NCBI RefSeq assembly: GCF_009765785.1
Contig: NZ_LMUT01000018.1
Coordinates: forward strand, 194,066-245,073
Reading direction: 5' to 3'
Source of the DNA: Granulicella sp. L46
GTDB taxonomy: Bacteria > Acidobacteriota > Terriglobia > Terriglobales > Acidobacteriaceae
DNA: 51,008 nucleotides
Below are positions 1 to 9,603 of the stretch, one piece after another (the first letter of the stretch is position 1; every line of letters begins with the position of its first letter). Position numbers and translations under genes: made by a program. Below the pieces are notes generated by a model. It did not search any database. It had not been told where the DNA came from and saw nothing but the letters and a program-made list of their open reading frames with translations.

Positions 1-161
1 GGTCCATCAGTCGCCATGCGAGGCAAAATAATTTTGAGGATCCCCAAAGTTTGAGATTATAGTTTTCTAATCTATACCTGCATTTAGCGGCCGCCCCTCC
101 TGGTAATTGTAAAAGGCAGCCGAAGTACCCTGACCCTGCATCGCGTACATCGGAGATCCTC

Positions 162-2516
162 ATGAAGCCCTCGGCCCTTTCCAGCTTGTCTGTTCTCTCT
201 CTCTTGATCGGAACCCTCAGTCTGGTAGGTTGCGGCGGAGCCATGAATATGCCGGACTCCGTGGCTAGCTCCCAGGGAGCCGCCCCGCCTATCGTCGGCG
301 GCGTCTTCGGTGGCCACGCGCCTATTGCAGGCTCGCACGTCTACCTCCTCCAGGCCAGCACTGCCAACTATGGAGGCGCCGGCTCCGGCGCCACCCTCGG
401 CATCGCCACGTCCCTGCTCGGCACAGGAACCACCACCAACCCCGGCGGACTGTTCCCTCTCCAAACCAACACCAGCGATCACAACGTCCCCGCGGGATGG
501 AAGTATGTCGTTACCGATGCCAACGGCAACTTCAATCTCACCAATGCCTACACCTGCACAGCCGGCGAACCCGTCTACGTTTACTCCTTCGGCGGCAACG
601 CTACGGGCGGCTCGCCCATCACGGCCAATAACACCGCCATCGTCCTGCTTGCGGTCCTCGGCAACTGCCCGGCCAATCTCAGCTCCACCACCGGTAGCTT
701 CCCCACCGGCAACTTCCTCTACGTGAACGAGGTCTCCACCGTCGCCGCGGCCTATGTGTTCCAGCCCTTTTCGACCGTAGCGACCTCCGCCGCCTTGAGC
801 AGCGCCATCTACGTCGGCTCTTCGGGAACCACCCAGGGGATACTCGGTATTGAAAATGCCGCGCTCACCGCCGGCCAGCTCTACAGCATCACGGGCGGTG
901 GCACCTTGTCCACCGTCCCAGTCGGTGAGGGCCACGTCGCCAACTTCCGCACCGGAGGCTTCACGGAAGAATTCATCGGAGGCATACCCACCTTCGTCCC
1001 TACGGTCAACTCCGGCAACGGCATCGTACCCCAGGCCGTCATCGACACCCTTGCCAACATCATCGCGGGTTGCGTCGACTCGACTGGCCCCACGTCCACC
1101 CAGTGCGCCAATCTGTTCGCCAACACTAGGGAGACCGGCGATAGCGCCGGCATAGCACCCACCGACACCGCCCGCGCGATCATGAACCTCGCACGCTATC
1201 CGGCCGGCAACAACAGCACAGCCAACACACCCAGCAACCTCACTACCATTTTTGCGCTGGGACAGGTAGGGCCCCCCTACACGCCCCACCTCACCGCGCA
1301 GCCGAATGACTTCACCCTCGGCATCCTCTACCCCAACGGCGAAGTGCATGGCTATGGAGCCACGAATGGCGACGTTGAACGCGCAGAAAGTGTCGCAGTC
1401 GACAACATAGGCCAGATCTGGATCACCGCGCAGGGCGCCGGCGGCGGTGCCGGCACCACGCCAAGCCCCAGCGCCGATCGCTGGACGCCCCTCGGTGTCC
1501 CCGATGCCGAAAATAACACCGGAGCTATCGGAAACTATATTTACGGCTACGTCTCCATCGACGGCTTTGAAAGCGCCTGGACAGGCAACGCTAATAGCAC
1601 CACCAGCATATTCATTGCTGGATCGAATGGTTCCTTTACCAACTTCTTCGGCGCTGGCTATAACACCGCCTACACGATAATCGCCAATCAGGCCGGCGAG
1701 GCCTTCTTCTTCGCCTCCAACGCCGGTAACCCCAACAACACCTTCAATACCTTCGGCAACTCCCAGATGTGGGCGTACGACGAAAGCGGCTTGCTGCATA
1801 CCAGCAGCGCCAATTGCGCCGGCCACACCGGCCCCTTTGTCTACAATTGCATCAGCCCCTCTATCTTCCCTGGTGGTGACAACGTTGCGCACGGTGCGAT
1901 CGACGCTGCCGGACACCTCTGGCTCACTAGCGAAAACACGGGTGGTGGCGACAGGATCGCAAGAGTGAGCCCCACAGGCGTGGCCGATTTCGCCCCGATC
2001 ACCGTAGGCACTCAGCCGGAGTTCCCCGCGATTGACGCCGGTGGCAACGCTTGGATCCCCGGCTACAACGCGGATGAAATCTACAAGATCACCCCCACCG
2101 GCACCAGGACAACGCTCACCAGCACAAGCACCGGAGCCGACCTGGTTGATCCCTTCGGCGCAGCAGTCGATGGGAATAACAATGTATGGATCACCATGCG
2201 TTGCGGTATCGGTAACGACTGCACAAATCCAACGGATTCCAGCACGCTCATCGAGATCAACGGCACCAATAACCAGGCCATCTCGCCTCGGCTAAACTAC
2301 AGCCCCGTGGCATGGTCAACCACCGGCGCCGTGTTCAAGGTACTGACTGATCCGCTCAACATTGCCATCGATCCCTCCGGCAATCTTTGGATCACAAACT
2401 ACAGCGGTACGGACACCACCAACAGTTCGGTTGTCGAGATTGTCGGTGCGGCCGCTCCGGTCGTCACCCCGCTCTCAGTCGCCGCAGGTACCAGCAAGTT
2501 CGGCGCAAAGCCGTAA
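162..2516 (+). CDS. Secreted beta-propeller (NHL/Vgb-like) lipoprotein
   Basis: 784-residue predicted lipoprotein of unknown function. The N-terminus has a hydrophobic stretch ending in the lipobox L-V-G-C at about residues 21-24, so it should be lipidated and exported. The C-terminal half contains repeated blades with the pattern D-x-x-G-N-x-W-I-T (for example near residues 410-420, 610, 670 and 745), typical of NHL or streptogramin-lyase-type propellers. A small carboxypeptidase-regulatory-like segment (D-A-N-G-N-F near residue 120) precedes it. The ATG has a GGAGAT ribosome site 4 nt upstream. The next gene encodes a relative with the same domain order and a similar V-T-P-L tail. The substrate is unknown; binding or a structural role at the cell surface is an inference. 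Confidence 0.85.
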   Translation: MKPSALSSLSVLSLLIGTLSLVGCGGAMNMPDSVASSQGAAPPIVGGVFGGHAPIAGSHVYLLQASTANYGGAGSGATLGIATSLLGTGTTTNPGGLFPLQTNTSDHNVPAGWKYVVTDANGNFNLTNAYTCTAGEPVYVYSFGGNATGGSPITANNTAIVLLAVLGNCPANLSSTTGSFPTGNFLYVNEVSTVAAAYVFQPFSTVATSAALSSAIYVGSSGTTQGILGIENAALTAGQLYSITGGGTLSTVPVGEGHVANFRTGGFTEEFIGGIPTFVPTVNSGNGIVPQAVIDTLANIIAGCVDSTGPTSTQCANLFANTRETGDSAGIAPTDTARAIMNLARYPAGNNSTANTPSNLTTIFALGQVGPPYTPHLTAQPNDFTLGILYPNGEVHGYGATNGDVERAESVAVDNIGQIWITAQGAGGGAGTTPSPSADRWTPLGVPDAENNTGAIGNYIYGYVSIDGFESAWTGNANSTTSIFIAGSNGSFTNFFGAGYNTAYTIIANQAGEAFFFASNAGNPNNTFNTFGNSQMWAYDESGLLHTSSANCAGHTGPFVYNCISPSIFPGGDNVAHGAIDAAGHLWLTSENTGGGDRIARVSPTGVADFAPITVGTQPEFPAIDAGGNAWIPGYNADEIYKITPTGTRTTLTSTSTGADLVDPFGAAVDGNNNVWITMRCGIGNDCTNPTDSSTLIEINGTNNQAISPRLNYSPVAWSTTGAVFKVLTDPLNIAIDPSGNLWITNYSGTDTTNSSVVEIVGAAAPVVTPLSVAAGTSKFGAKP

Positions 2517-2534
2517 CCCTTACCGCAAAACCTC

Positions 2535-2570
2535 AGCCCTCGGCGCAGTCACTGCGCCGAGGGCTTTTTC
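2535..2570 (+). terminator. Rho-independent terminator after the first propeller lipoprotein
   Basis: A perfect 15-bp inverted repeat (arms 2535-2549 and 2551-2565, both starting or ending AGCCCT/AGGGCT) is followed by a run of five T. It lies 19 nt after the stop codon of the upstream gene. Confidence 0.9.
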
Positions 2571-2632
2571 GTTAAGCCGGCCTACTCGCGTAAACTAGCC
2601 CCGCATTGCCAATTACAAAAGAGGGCACCACG

Positions 2633-5098
2633 TTGAGCACCAGCCTCCGCCAGCATCCCCGCATGATCCCCGCCTCGATGAAGGCCTCTTCGGCCTTAGC
2701 AGTAACCATTCTGCCCGCTCTCCTGCTGGCGCTCGGCCTAAGCATCCTCACCGGCTGCAGCAGTCAGACCAGCTATCCGACGGCGATTACCGTCACGGGC
2801 CCGGCCAGCGATACCATCGACCCCGGCGCCTCAGCCAACTTCACCGCCGTCGTCACCGGCGGCCCCTTGAACTCCGGCGTCACCTGGAGCCTGACCGGCT
2901 GCACGGCAACCAACTGCGGCACACTCTCGAACCCCACCAGCTCCAGCGTCACCTACACTGCCCCAACCACGGTGACTACAGCGTTCACCGTCACGCTCAC
3001 CGCCGCGGCGATCACCCGCCTCACTACCACCCAGACGGTAACGCTCAGCGTCCCGGTCAATCCTGCGATCACCACACCAGCCGGCGCATTACCCGGAGCC
3101 ACCTCCGGCACGGCCTACACGGCTAGCCTCTCTGCAACCGGCGGCATCACGCCCTACACCTGGTCGATCTCGCAAGGAGCTCTCCCCGCCGGCCTCACGA
3201 TCTCAAGCACCACCGGCGCCATCAGCGGAATACCCACGTCGGGGGGCACCGCCAGCTTCACCGTCACCCTCGCAGACTCCGCCGGCGAAAAGGCAACCGC
3301 CACGTTCACCCTGACCATCACCGTCGCAGCCGCCGCCTTCCAGGGCCAGGTCCTCAGCGGAACCACCCCGGTCAACGGAGCCACGATTCAGCTCTACGCA
3401 GCAGGCGCCACCGGCAACATGTCCGCAGCCATCCCGATGCTCACGCAAACCGTCCTCACCGACGCCCAGGGCAGGTTCCAGCTCACCGGCACCTACACCT
3501 GCGGCCAAAGCAGCACAGGCACAACCATCCCCGCCACCGCCCAGCTCTATCTCGTCGCCACCGGAGGTACCACCTCAACGACCTCGAGCACCAGCAACCC
3601 TGCCCTCAGCATGGCCACGGCAGTAGGCCCCTGCACGAACCTCACCGCCGCCTCCGCCGCCACACTCAACGAAATCACCACCGCCGCCGCGGCCTGGTCC
3701 CTCGCCCCCTTCGCCAGCAGCGCCACCACCATCGGCGCGAGCTCAACCAACACCCTCGGCATCACCAACGCCTTCCTCGACGCGGCCCTCTTAGCCAACC
3801 CCGCAACCGGCGCCCCGGCAACCCTCCCCACCGGCCTCACGGTAGAAGCCGCCAAGCTAGCAGCCCTCGCCGACGCGCTCAGCACCTGCGCGACCACCAC
3901 GTGCTCAGCCCTCTTCACCGCAGCCACGCCGCCCTCTGGCACCGCACCCACCGACACCTTCACCGCAGCGCTCAACATCACGCATAACCCCGGCCAGAAC
4001 GTAGCCGCAATCTTCGCGACCATCCCCGCGACGCCACCCTTCGCCACCACCCTGACCACCTCGCCCAACGACTGGACGATGTCGCTAACGGTCACCGGCG
4101 GCGGCCTCAACATGCCCACCGCCCTCGGCATCGACAGCCAAAACAACATCTGGGTAGCCAACCAGGACGGCCCACTCTCAGCCTTCAACCCGCAAGGCAC
4201 GCCACTCTCTGCTACTGGCTACGGCGCCGGCAGCATCGCCCAGGTCTACGGCCTGGCTATCGACCCCTCCAACAATGTCTGGGTCACCAACTACAACGGC
4301 GGAGGCGGCACCGGCAGCGTCACCAAGTTCTTCGGCGTCAACAACCCCGCCACCCTCGGCACCTCCACCTCCACCGCCGACTCCATCTGCTATCCCACCG
4401 CGGCCGCCGCCGACACCAACGGCAACATCTTCATCGCCAATGAAGAGTGCTCCTCCGCCACCATCCTTGGCACCAACGGCACCGCCGTCACGCCCTACCT
4501 CGGCGAATCCTTCGGCCTCGCCGCCAAACCCCTCTTCCTCGCCGTCGACACCGCGCACGGCGTCTGGCTCTCCAACAACGACAACACCATCGCGCACCTC
4601 GCCGCACCCTCCGCCGCCAATCCCAGCGGCCAGCTCCTCAGCCACCCTGACTGCTGCTATGACTCCCACGGCCTCGCCCTCGACGCCCAGGGCAACGTCT
4701 GGGTCGCCAACTATCTCAACAGCAGCTTCAGCGAAGTCGGCCCCGACGGCACCGTGCTCCTCAACCAGCAAACCCTCGCCAGTGGCCTCGCCACTCCCTA
4801 CGCCGCCGCCATCGACGCCGCCCAGAACGTCTGGTTCACCTCGCTTGACAGCTCCTCCATCCTCGAAGTCGCCGGTTCTTCCGCCACCAAACCCGGCACC
4901 GAGCTCAGCCCCTCCACCGGCGTCCACGGCCAGGGCGGCTTTGGCCTCGATTCCAGCCTCACCGAACCCTACAGTCTCGCCCCTGATCGCTCCGGAAATC
5001 TGTGGGTCTCGGACGACGGCCAGAATACCCTCGTCATGTTCTTCGGCCTCGCCACACCCACGGTCACTCCCCTCCAGCCAGTCCCCACCGCGCCCTGA
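2633..5098 (+). CDS. Ig-domain and beta-propeller lipoprotein
   Basis: About 820 residues. The signal peptide ends in lipobox L-T-G-C. An Ig-like region is followed by a second Ig-like domain of the putative-Ig (He_PIG) type, with the signature L-P-A-G-L-T-I-S-x-x-T-G-x-I-S-G-x-P around residues 180-205. A carboxypeptidase-regulatory-like segment and a C-terminal propeller with I-D-x-x-x-N-V-W-V-(A/T)-N blades follow. The frame is open from a TTG at 2606, but the TTG at 2633 has GAGGG seven nt upstream, so I prefer it; ATGs at 2663 and 2678 are also possible. It is related to the preceding gene (same order, same V-T-P-L ending), suggesting an old tandem duplication. Function unknown. Confidence 0.82.
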   Translation: MSTSLRQHPRMIPASMKASSALAVTILPALLLALGLSILTGCSSQTSYPTAITVTGPASDTIDPGASANFTAVVTGGPLNSGVTWSLTGCTATNCGTLSNPTSSSVTYTAPTTVTTAFTVTLTAAAITRLTTTQTVTLSVPVNPAITTPAGALPGATSGTAYTASLSATGGITPYTWSISQGALPAGLTISSTTGAISGIPTSGGTASFTVTLADSAGEKATATFTLTITVAAAAFQGQVLSGTTPVNGATIQLYAAGATGNMSAAIPMLTQTVLTDAQGRFQLTGTYTCGQSSTGTTIPATAQLYLVATGGTTSTTSSTSNPALSMATAVGPCTNLTAASAATLNEITTAAAAWSLAPFASSATTIGASSTNTLGITNAFLDAALLANPATGAPATLPTGLTVEAAKLAALADALSTCATTTCSALFTAATPPSGTAPTDTFTAALNITHNPGQNVAAIFATIPATPPFATTLTTSPNDWTMSLTVTGGGLNMPTALGIDSQNNIWVANQDGPLSAFNPQGTPLSATGYGAGSIAQVYGLAIDPSNNVWVTNYNGGGGTGSVTKFFGVNNPATLGTSTSTADSICYPTAAAADTNGNIFIANEECSSATILGTNGTAVTPYLGESFGLAAKPLFLAVDTAHGVWLSNNDNTIAHLAAPSAANPSGQLLSHPDCCYDSHGLALDAQGNVWVANYLNSSFSEVGPDGTVLLNQQTLASGLATPYAAAIDAAQNVWFTSLDSSSILEVAGSSATKPGTELSPSTGVHGQGGFGLDSSLTEPYSLAPDRSGNLWVSDDGQNTLVMFFGLATPTVTPLQPVPTAP

Positions 5099-5487
5099 GG
5101 CCATCGGTACTGCCTAAGCTTCACTCCGCCGGGGTCCTGCCCGCGAGCCGAAACGTCTCGGAAGGCTTGCGCATTGTGCAGGTAGAATCATTCCTGCATG
5201 AGGCACGATTTTCCATCGACGCTCCCCCGTCTTCATCCCGCCACATTTGACAGCATGCCCTCCTCGCTGTGGCTCAAAATCGCCAGAATCTCTCCTCCTC
5301 AAAATGGCTGGGTGCGTCATTTCACCCACCTCCGGTCGCAGCCTCCGCATTTCGCGATTTGTGCGTCCCCAAACCAGGCTAAAGCAGTCGATTTGGGACC
5401 CGAAACCCACCTAAGTCGCGCACAAAACGCTCGGATTTCGGCCGAAACCCCTCCAAATCCGAACTTCCCGCGACAGGCGGCAGCCTA
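5099..5487. other. Gene-free interval upstream of ispE
   Basis: No convincing ORF on either strand: the short frames here have no recognisable sequence or good ribosome site. The only structure noticed is a 12-bp palindrome TTTCGGCCGAAA at 5436-5447 inside a wider CGGATTT/AAATCCG inverted repeat, about 40 nt before the ispE start. Confidence 0.5.
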
Positions 5488-6549
5488 ATGTCCACCCGCG
5501 TCCGCTCCTTCTGCAAAATAAATCTGGGCCTCGCCGTAGGCCCCTCCCGCCCGGACGGATTCCACGCCCTGGCCACGGTCTACCAGACCCTACAACTGCA
5601 TGATTTCGTGACAGTTACAGCCACCCGCGCCGCCGAAACAACTATCGAGATCACCTCCAATCACCGCGGCGTCCCCCGCTCCGACGCCAACAGCGCCGAG
5701 CGCAACACCGCCTGGCGCATGGTTCAAAAGACCCTCGATCGTCTCCAAATCACCGCCAAAGTCCACATTCACATCGAAAAGACCCTCCCCATCCAGGGCG
5801 GGATGGGCGCCGGCTCGGCCAACGCAATAGCCGCAACTCTAGGATTAGAAAGGGAGTTAGGCATCGCCCTACCGGGTCCGACACGCCTCGAACTGGCCGC
5901 GGAAGTAGGTTCGGACGTCCCCCTCTTCCTCCTAGGTGGCACGGTCCTGGGCCTCAACCGTGGCGAAGAAGTCTACCCCCTTCCCGACTCCCCACCCGTC
6001 CCTTGTGTAGTCGCCTTGCCCGACATCGGAGTCTCTACAGCCCTTGCCTTTCAACAACTTGACGCAGAACAATTGACTTCCTGCGCGGCTGTGGATAAAC
6101 TAAAACAGTTGAGCCGCGCTCTAGCCTCTGTCTGGTCGACAACTGGCGTCGAGTCTGGCCCCTCCGGTATCGCTTTTATGGACCGTTCTGGACTGATTCC
6201 AGGCGACTTACCTTCGGGTAGGACCTCAGAAATGAGGGACGTATCAGGCGATCTGGCCGAGAATCCCCTTCTCGCGCTTGTCCGCACCGGGATTGAGAAC
6301 GACTTTGAAGAAGTCGTCTTCTCGCAGCATCCCTCCTTGCGTTCAACCAAGCGTGATTTAGTGGGAAGTTCAAGCGAATCTGCGATTTACGCAGCTCTCT
6401 CGGGTTCTGGTTCGGCGTTGTTTGGACTCTATAAGTCACAAACAGACGCTCTCGCCGCTCAACATCGTGTCCAACAAAACGGCACGCGGGCAATCTTAAC
6501 CGAAACCCTGCCTCGCCGAGATTATTGGAATACGATGTTCGCAGAGTAA
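5488..6549 (+). CDS. ispE: 4-diphosphocytidyl-2-C-methyl-D-erythritol kinase
   Basis: GHMP-family kinase that phosphorylates CDP-methylerythritol in the non-mevalonate (MEP) isoprenoid pathway in the cytosol. Visible motifs are F-C-K-I-N-L-G-L at the N-terminus with the conserved Lys10; the glycine-rich ATP loop G-G-M-G-A-G-S-A-N at 104-112; G-S-D-V-P at 141-145 with the catalytic Asp143; and A-L-S-G-S-G-S-A near the C-terminus. At 353 residues it is longer than the usual ~285, mainly because of an insert of about 60 residues (roughly 205-265) between the kinase halves. A tRNA-Gln gene follows 30 nt downstream. The ribosome site is weak. Confidence 0.95.
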   Translation: MSTRVRSFCKINLGLAVGPSRPDGFHALATVYQTLQLHDFVTVTATRAAETTIEITSNHRGVPRSDANSAERNTAWRMVQKTLDRLQITAKVHIHIEKTLPIQGGMGAGSANAIAATLGLERELGIALPGPTRLELAAEVGSDVPLFLLGGTVLGLNRGEEVYPLPDSPPVPCVVALPDIGVSTALAFQQLDAEQLTSCAAVDKLKQLSRALASVWSTTGVESGPSGIAFMDRSGLIPGDLPSGRTSEMRDVSGDLAENPLLALVRTGIENDFEEVVFSQHPSLRSTKRDLVGSSSESAIYAALSGSGSALFGLYKSQTDALAAQHRVQQNGTRAILTETLPRRDYWNTMFAE

Positions 6550-6579
6550 CTTTCCCGGCAACAAGCGCGCCGGCAGTAC

Positions 6580-6653
6580 TGGGCGATCGACTAATGGTAG
6601 GTCAAGTGCCTTTGACGCACTTTGTCTAGGTTCGAATCCTAGTCGCCCAGCCA
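6580..6653 (+). tRNA. tRNA-Gln (anticodon TTG)
   Basis: A full cloverleaf folds by eye. The acceptor stem is TGGGCGA/TCGCCCA, the D arm GAC/GTC, and the anticodon stem AGTGC/GCACT with loop CTTTGAC giving anticodon TTG at 6612-6614. The T arm is CTAGG/CCTAG with loop TTCGAAT. The 3' CCA is encoded (6651-6653). It sits between ispE and prs on the same strand. Confidence 0.97.
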
Positions 6654-6976
6654 TTCAGTCGTTCGCTGGATTTACGGAGTGAGTGATCTGTAAGTTCTGC
6701 GTACAGATGAAGTTAGGGAACTTTTGATTTTTTGCGATGGAACCGATATCGCCCAAGATTCGCAAGGCCCGCACATGTATCTCGGCACAAAGCCGATGCG
6801 CGGGAGTAGCAAGAAGTTTGCAGTTGGCCAAGGGATGAACCAATCCCAAGGCAATACAGAAGGAACCAAGCTCTCGCACCATGCACACGACCGGTGATGA
6901 AACAGTGCCGGCCGCATAGCAGTAAGGCAAGCAGTATGGAATAACCCAAAGGTCAACCAGCCTGGAGGATTTCAAC
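6654..6976. other. Long leader / gene-free interval before prs
   Basis: The 320 nt between tRNA-Gln and prs contain no ORF I can support; the minus-strand frames continue into prs as shadows. The segment probably carries the prs promoter and 5' leader, but I could not pick a clear -35/-10 pair or a known RNA motif. The ribosome site at its end (GGAGG, 6964-6968) is strong. Confidence 0.5.
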
Positions 6977-8119
6977 GTGAGCGAACAAGACACGACTGTG
7001 GTTCCTTTCCCGAGTTCTATTAAAGAAGTCTCCACCGCAACGGCCACATCGGCCTCACCTGCAGTGGAGCAACCGAAGCAAGTCCCCGAGCCAGTTGTAA
7101 CGCCGGCGACCTCTGCCACGGGCACAAAGGCGGTAGACCCGAAAGCAGGAGAGAAAAAACGCTCCTCACGCCTGAGTGAAGACAAGCGCTTCAAGATCTT
7201 CTCCGGCTCGGCGAACCGGCCGTTGGCGGAGGAGATTGGTAAGTTTCTGGGTGTACCTGTGGGAGAGACGCGGTTACAACGCTTCTCCGATGGCGAAACT
7301 CACTTTCAGCTCATTGAAAATGTGCGTGGCGCGGACGTATTCCTGATCCAGCCCACATGTCGTCCAGTGGACCAGCACCTGGTCGAACTGCTGATCATGA
7401 TGGACGCGCTGAAGCGCGCCTCAGCAGGGCGAATCACGGTGGTGGTTCCGTACTACGGCTATGCACGGCAGGATCGTAAGGATCGTCCCCGCGTAGCAAT
7501 TACCTCCAAGCTGGTAGCGGATCTTCTTACTACCGCCGGAGCGAATCGGGCATTGTTTGTAGATTTGCATGCGGCGCAGATCCAGGGCTTTTTCAATATC
7601 CCGGTGGATCATCTGTTCGCCAGCCCGGTGCTGGTTGGATACTTCCGAGACTTGAAGCTGCCGAATCTTACGGTGGTGAGTCCGGATGCAGGCGGTGTAG
7701 AGCGCGCGAGATTCTTTGCGCAGAGATTAGAAGTGCCTTTGGCGATCGTTGATAAACGCAGGACGGATATCAATGTGACCGAAGTGATGAACGTGATCGG
7801 CGATGTGCGTGGACGGACTTGCTTGATCCTCGACGACATCATCGACACCGCGGGAACGCTGGTGAAGACGGCGGAGGCGTTGTTGGAGCAGGGTGCCGAA
7901 AAGGTTTATGCGTGCGCCACGCACGCAGTCCTCTCAGGCCCGGCTGTGGAGAGAATCAGGGCGTCGAAATTGGAAGAGGTCGTTGTGACGAATACGGTCC
8001 CCCTCTCCGAGGAAGCGCAGCAGTTGAGCAAGATCAAGGTGCTATCGATCGCCGGATTGTTAGGTAGAGCGATTGAGAGCATTCACATGGAGACGTCGGT
8101 ATCGACGCTCTTCAACTAG
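6977..8119 (+). CDS. prs: Ribose-phosphate pyrophosphokinase (PRPP synthase)
   Basis: Makes phosphoribosyl pyrophosphate from ribose 5-phosphate and ATP, feeding purine, pyrimidine, histidine, tryptophan and NAD synthesis; nadC in this window uses its product. GTG start with GGAGG 8 nt upstream. The conserved core starts near residue 71 (R-F-K-I-F-S-G-S-A-N). The flexible-loop region Y-G-Y-A-R-Q-D-R-K, the D-L-H-A-A-Q-I-Q-G-F-F segment and the PRPP loop L-D-D-I-I-D-T-A-G-T are all present. The protein is 380 residues against about 315 for the family. The extra ~70 N-terminal residues are rich in Ala, Thr, Pro and Val and look disordered. The first gene of a block running into ribosomal protein genes. 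Confidence 0.96.
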   Translation: MSEQDTTVVPFPSSIKEVSTATATSASPAVEQPKQVPEPVVTPATSATGTKAVDPKAGEKKRSSRLSEDKRFKIFSGSANRPLAEEIGKFLGVPVGETRLQRFSDGETHFQLIENVRGADVFLIQPTCRPVDQHLVELLIMMDALKRASAGRITVVVPYYGYARQDRKDRPRVAITSKLVADLLTTAGANRALFVDLHAAQIQGFFNIPVDHLFASPVLVGYFRDLKLPNLTVVSPDAGGVERARFFAQRLEVPLAIVDKRRTDINVTEVMNVIGDVRGRTCLILDDIIDTAGTLVKTAEALLEQGAEKVYACATHAVLSGPAVERIRASKLEEVVVTNTVPLSEEAQQLSKIKVLSIAGLLGRAIESIHMETSVSTLFN

Positions 8120-8197
8120 AGTTTTGCAGTTTGCAAGATGATTTGCGATGCAGGAAAGGGAGCGAGGCTCAACCTCGTGCCCGAAAGGACAAAGAAG

Positions 8198-8887
8198 ATG
8201 GCAGAGAAAAAGATTGAAGCGGTGGTGGCAACTCCCCGCACAGGAACATTCAACAAGAACCACGCGCGCCGTGTGCGCGTACAGGGACTGATTCCGGCCG
8301 TTGTGTATGGCGCGGGCAAAGAGTCGGTTGCGGTGACGGTTGATCCCAAGGTGATCACCAAGATTTTGTACGGCGAGTCTGGCCACAACACAATCTTCGA
8401 TCTCACGATTGAAGGCCACGCCGCGGCGAAGGCCATGATCGTCGATTGGCAGCACGAGCCCATCAAAGGCAAGCTGTTGCACATCGATCTGAAGCGCATC
8501 GCGATGGACAAGTCGATGACGGTGTCGGTTGAGGTCAAGCTGATCGGCATTCCTGTCGGCGTGAAGACGGGCGGTGGAATTCTGAGCCAGGTGCTGCACG
8601 AGGTTGAGATCGAGTGCCTGCCGGCCGATATTCCGGGCCACATCGATGTGGACGTTAGCGGCCTCGAAGTTAATGGAGCGGTCCATATCTCTGACCTGCC
8701 GCATTCGGACAAGATAACGTTCCTGGGCGACGAAGATGCGCTGGTTGCTCACGTGACCGTGATGAAGGAAGAGGTTGTGGCTGAGCCGGTTGCTGGCGCG
8801 GCCGAGCCCGAAGTAGCGAAGAAGGGCAAGCAGGATGCACCTGCTGCCGATGCTGCTGCACCTGCTGCGGACAAGGGCAAGAAGTAG
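8198..8887 (+). CDS. rplY: 50S ribosomal protein L25 (CTC/TL5 family)
   Basis: 5S rRNA-binding ribosomal protein of the long CTC (TL5) type. The 229-residue product has the N-terminal L25 fold (R-V-R-V-Q-G-L-I-P-A-V-V-Y-G near residue 25) followed by the C-terminal TL5 domain (G-I-P-V-G-V-K-T-G-G-G-I-L and the D-I-P-G-H-I-D-V-D-V-S region). It ends in an Ala/Lys-rich tail. The frame is open from 8138, but the ATG at 8198 begins the conserved protein and has AAAGGA 8 nt upstream. The short leader contains a small CGAGG/CCTCG hairpin at 8163-8177. It is followed 21 nt later by pth, a common pairing. Confidence 0.95.
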   Translation: MAEKKIEAVVATPRTGTFNKNHARRVRVQGLIPAVVYGAGKESVAVTVDPKVITKILYGESGHNTIFDLTIEGHAAAKAMIVDWQHEPIKGKLLHIDLKRIAMDKSMTVSVEVKLIGIPVGVKTGGGILSQVLHEVEIECLPADIPGHIDVDVSGLEVNGAVHISDLPHSDKITFLGDEDALVAHVTVMKEEVVAEPVAGAAEPEVAKKGKQDAPAADAAAPAADKGKK

Positions 8888-8908
8888 TTTGAAAGGCGTT
8901 GTGCGAGC

Positions 8909-9517
8909 GTGAAGCTGATCGTCGGTCTTGGGAATCCTGGTCCGGAGTACGCGTTCACACCGCACAACGCCGGGTTTCTGGCGATCGATCGCATTGCAGT
9001 GATTTGCGATGTGCAGATTGCCAATCGTCGCGGACGAGCGCTGACGGCGCGGACGAAGCTGGCAGGACATGAAGTGCTGCTGGCCAAGCCGGAGACCTTT
9101 ATGAATCTGAGCGGGCTTTCGGTAGCTGCTCTGCTGAACGAGTTGGAACTCGGCGTGGAGGACTTGATTGTCCTGTATGACGAGCTGGCAATCCCGCTGG
9201 GCACGATTCGCATTCGCGAGCGCGGTTCAGCGGCCGGGCACAACGGAGTGAAGTCAATCTCTGGTGTGCTTGGGACCGAGGAGTGGACGCGCATCCGTAT
9301 CGGCATTGGCAAACCGCCGACTGAGACCGGAGGCATCGTCAAATCCGGCGGCAAGGATTTTCTTTTGACGCCCATGCGCAAGCAGGCGTTAGGGGAGTTG
9401 GATGAATCGCTTGACCAGGCAGTACGCGCGGTTGAGGCTGTGCTGACGAAGGGTGTCAGCGCGGCGATGAATGAGTTCAATCGCAAGATTGAACCTGGTA
9501 GTGAGAACGGTATTTGA
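8909..9517 (+). CDS. pth: Peptidyl-tRNA hydrolase
   Basis: Releases tRNA from peptidyl-tRNAs that drop off the ribosome. The 202-residue protein shows the family signature V-G-L-G-N-P-G-P-E-Y with conserved Asn, the catalytic His in T-P-H-N-A-G-F (about residue 19), and L-Y-D-E-L-A-I-P-L-G with the conserved Asp. The G-S-A-A-G-H-N-G-V-K-S-I motif follows. Length matches the family. The GTG start gives the family N-terminus directly. It lies between rplY and rpsF on the same strand. Confidence 0.96.
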   Translation: MKLIVGLGNPGPEYAFTPHNAGFLAIDRIAVICDVQIANRRGRALTARTKLAGHEVLLAKPETFMNLSGLSVAALLNELELGVEDLIVLYDELAIPLGTIRIRERGSAAGHNGVKSISGVLGTEEWTRIRIGIGKPPTETGGIVKSGGKDFLLTPMRKQALGELDESLDQAVRAVEAVLTKGVSAAMNEFNRKIEPGSENGI

Positions 9518-9603
9518 ATCGCAGTAACAATCTTCCACACCGGTTTCGGATGGAAGTTTTCACCGAAGCGGTGCGGGGCAGAACCCCGCAGAAAGAAGTA
9601 GAG

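Noticed and set aside
84-1916. 610-residue minus-strand ORF opposite the first lipoprotein
   Set aside because: Gly/Ala/Asp/Val-rich low-complexity translation, the antisense shadow of a high-GC gene with a signal peptide and propeller repeats on the plus strand.
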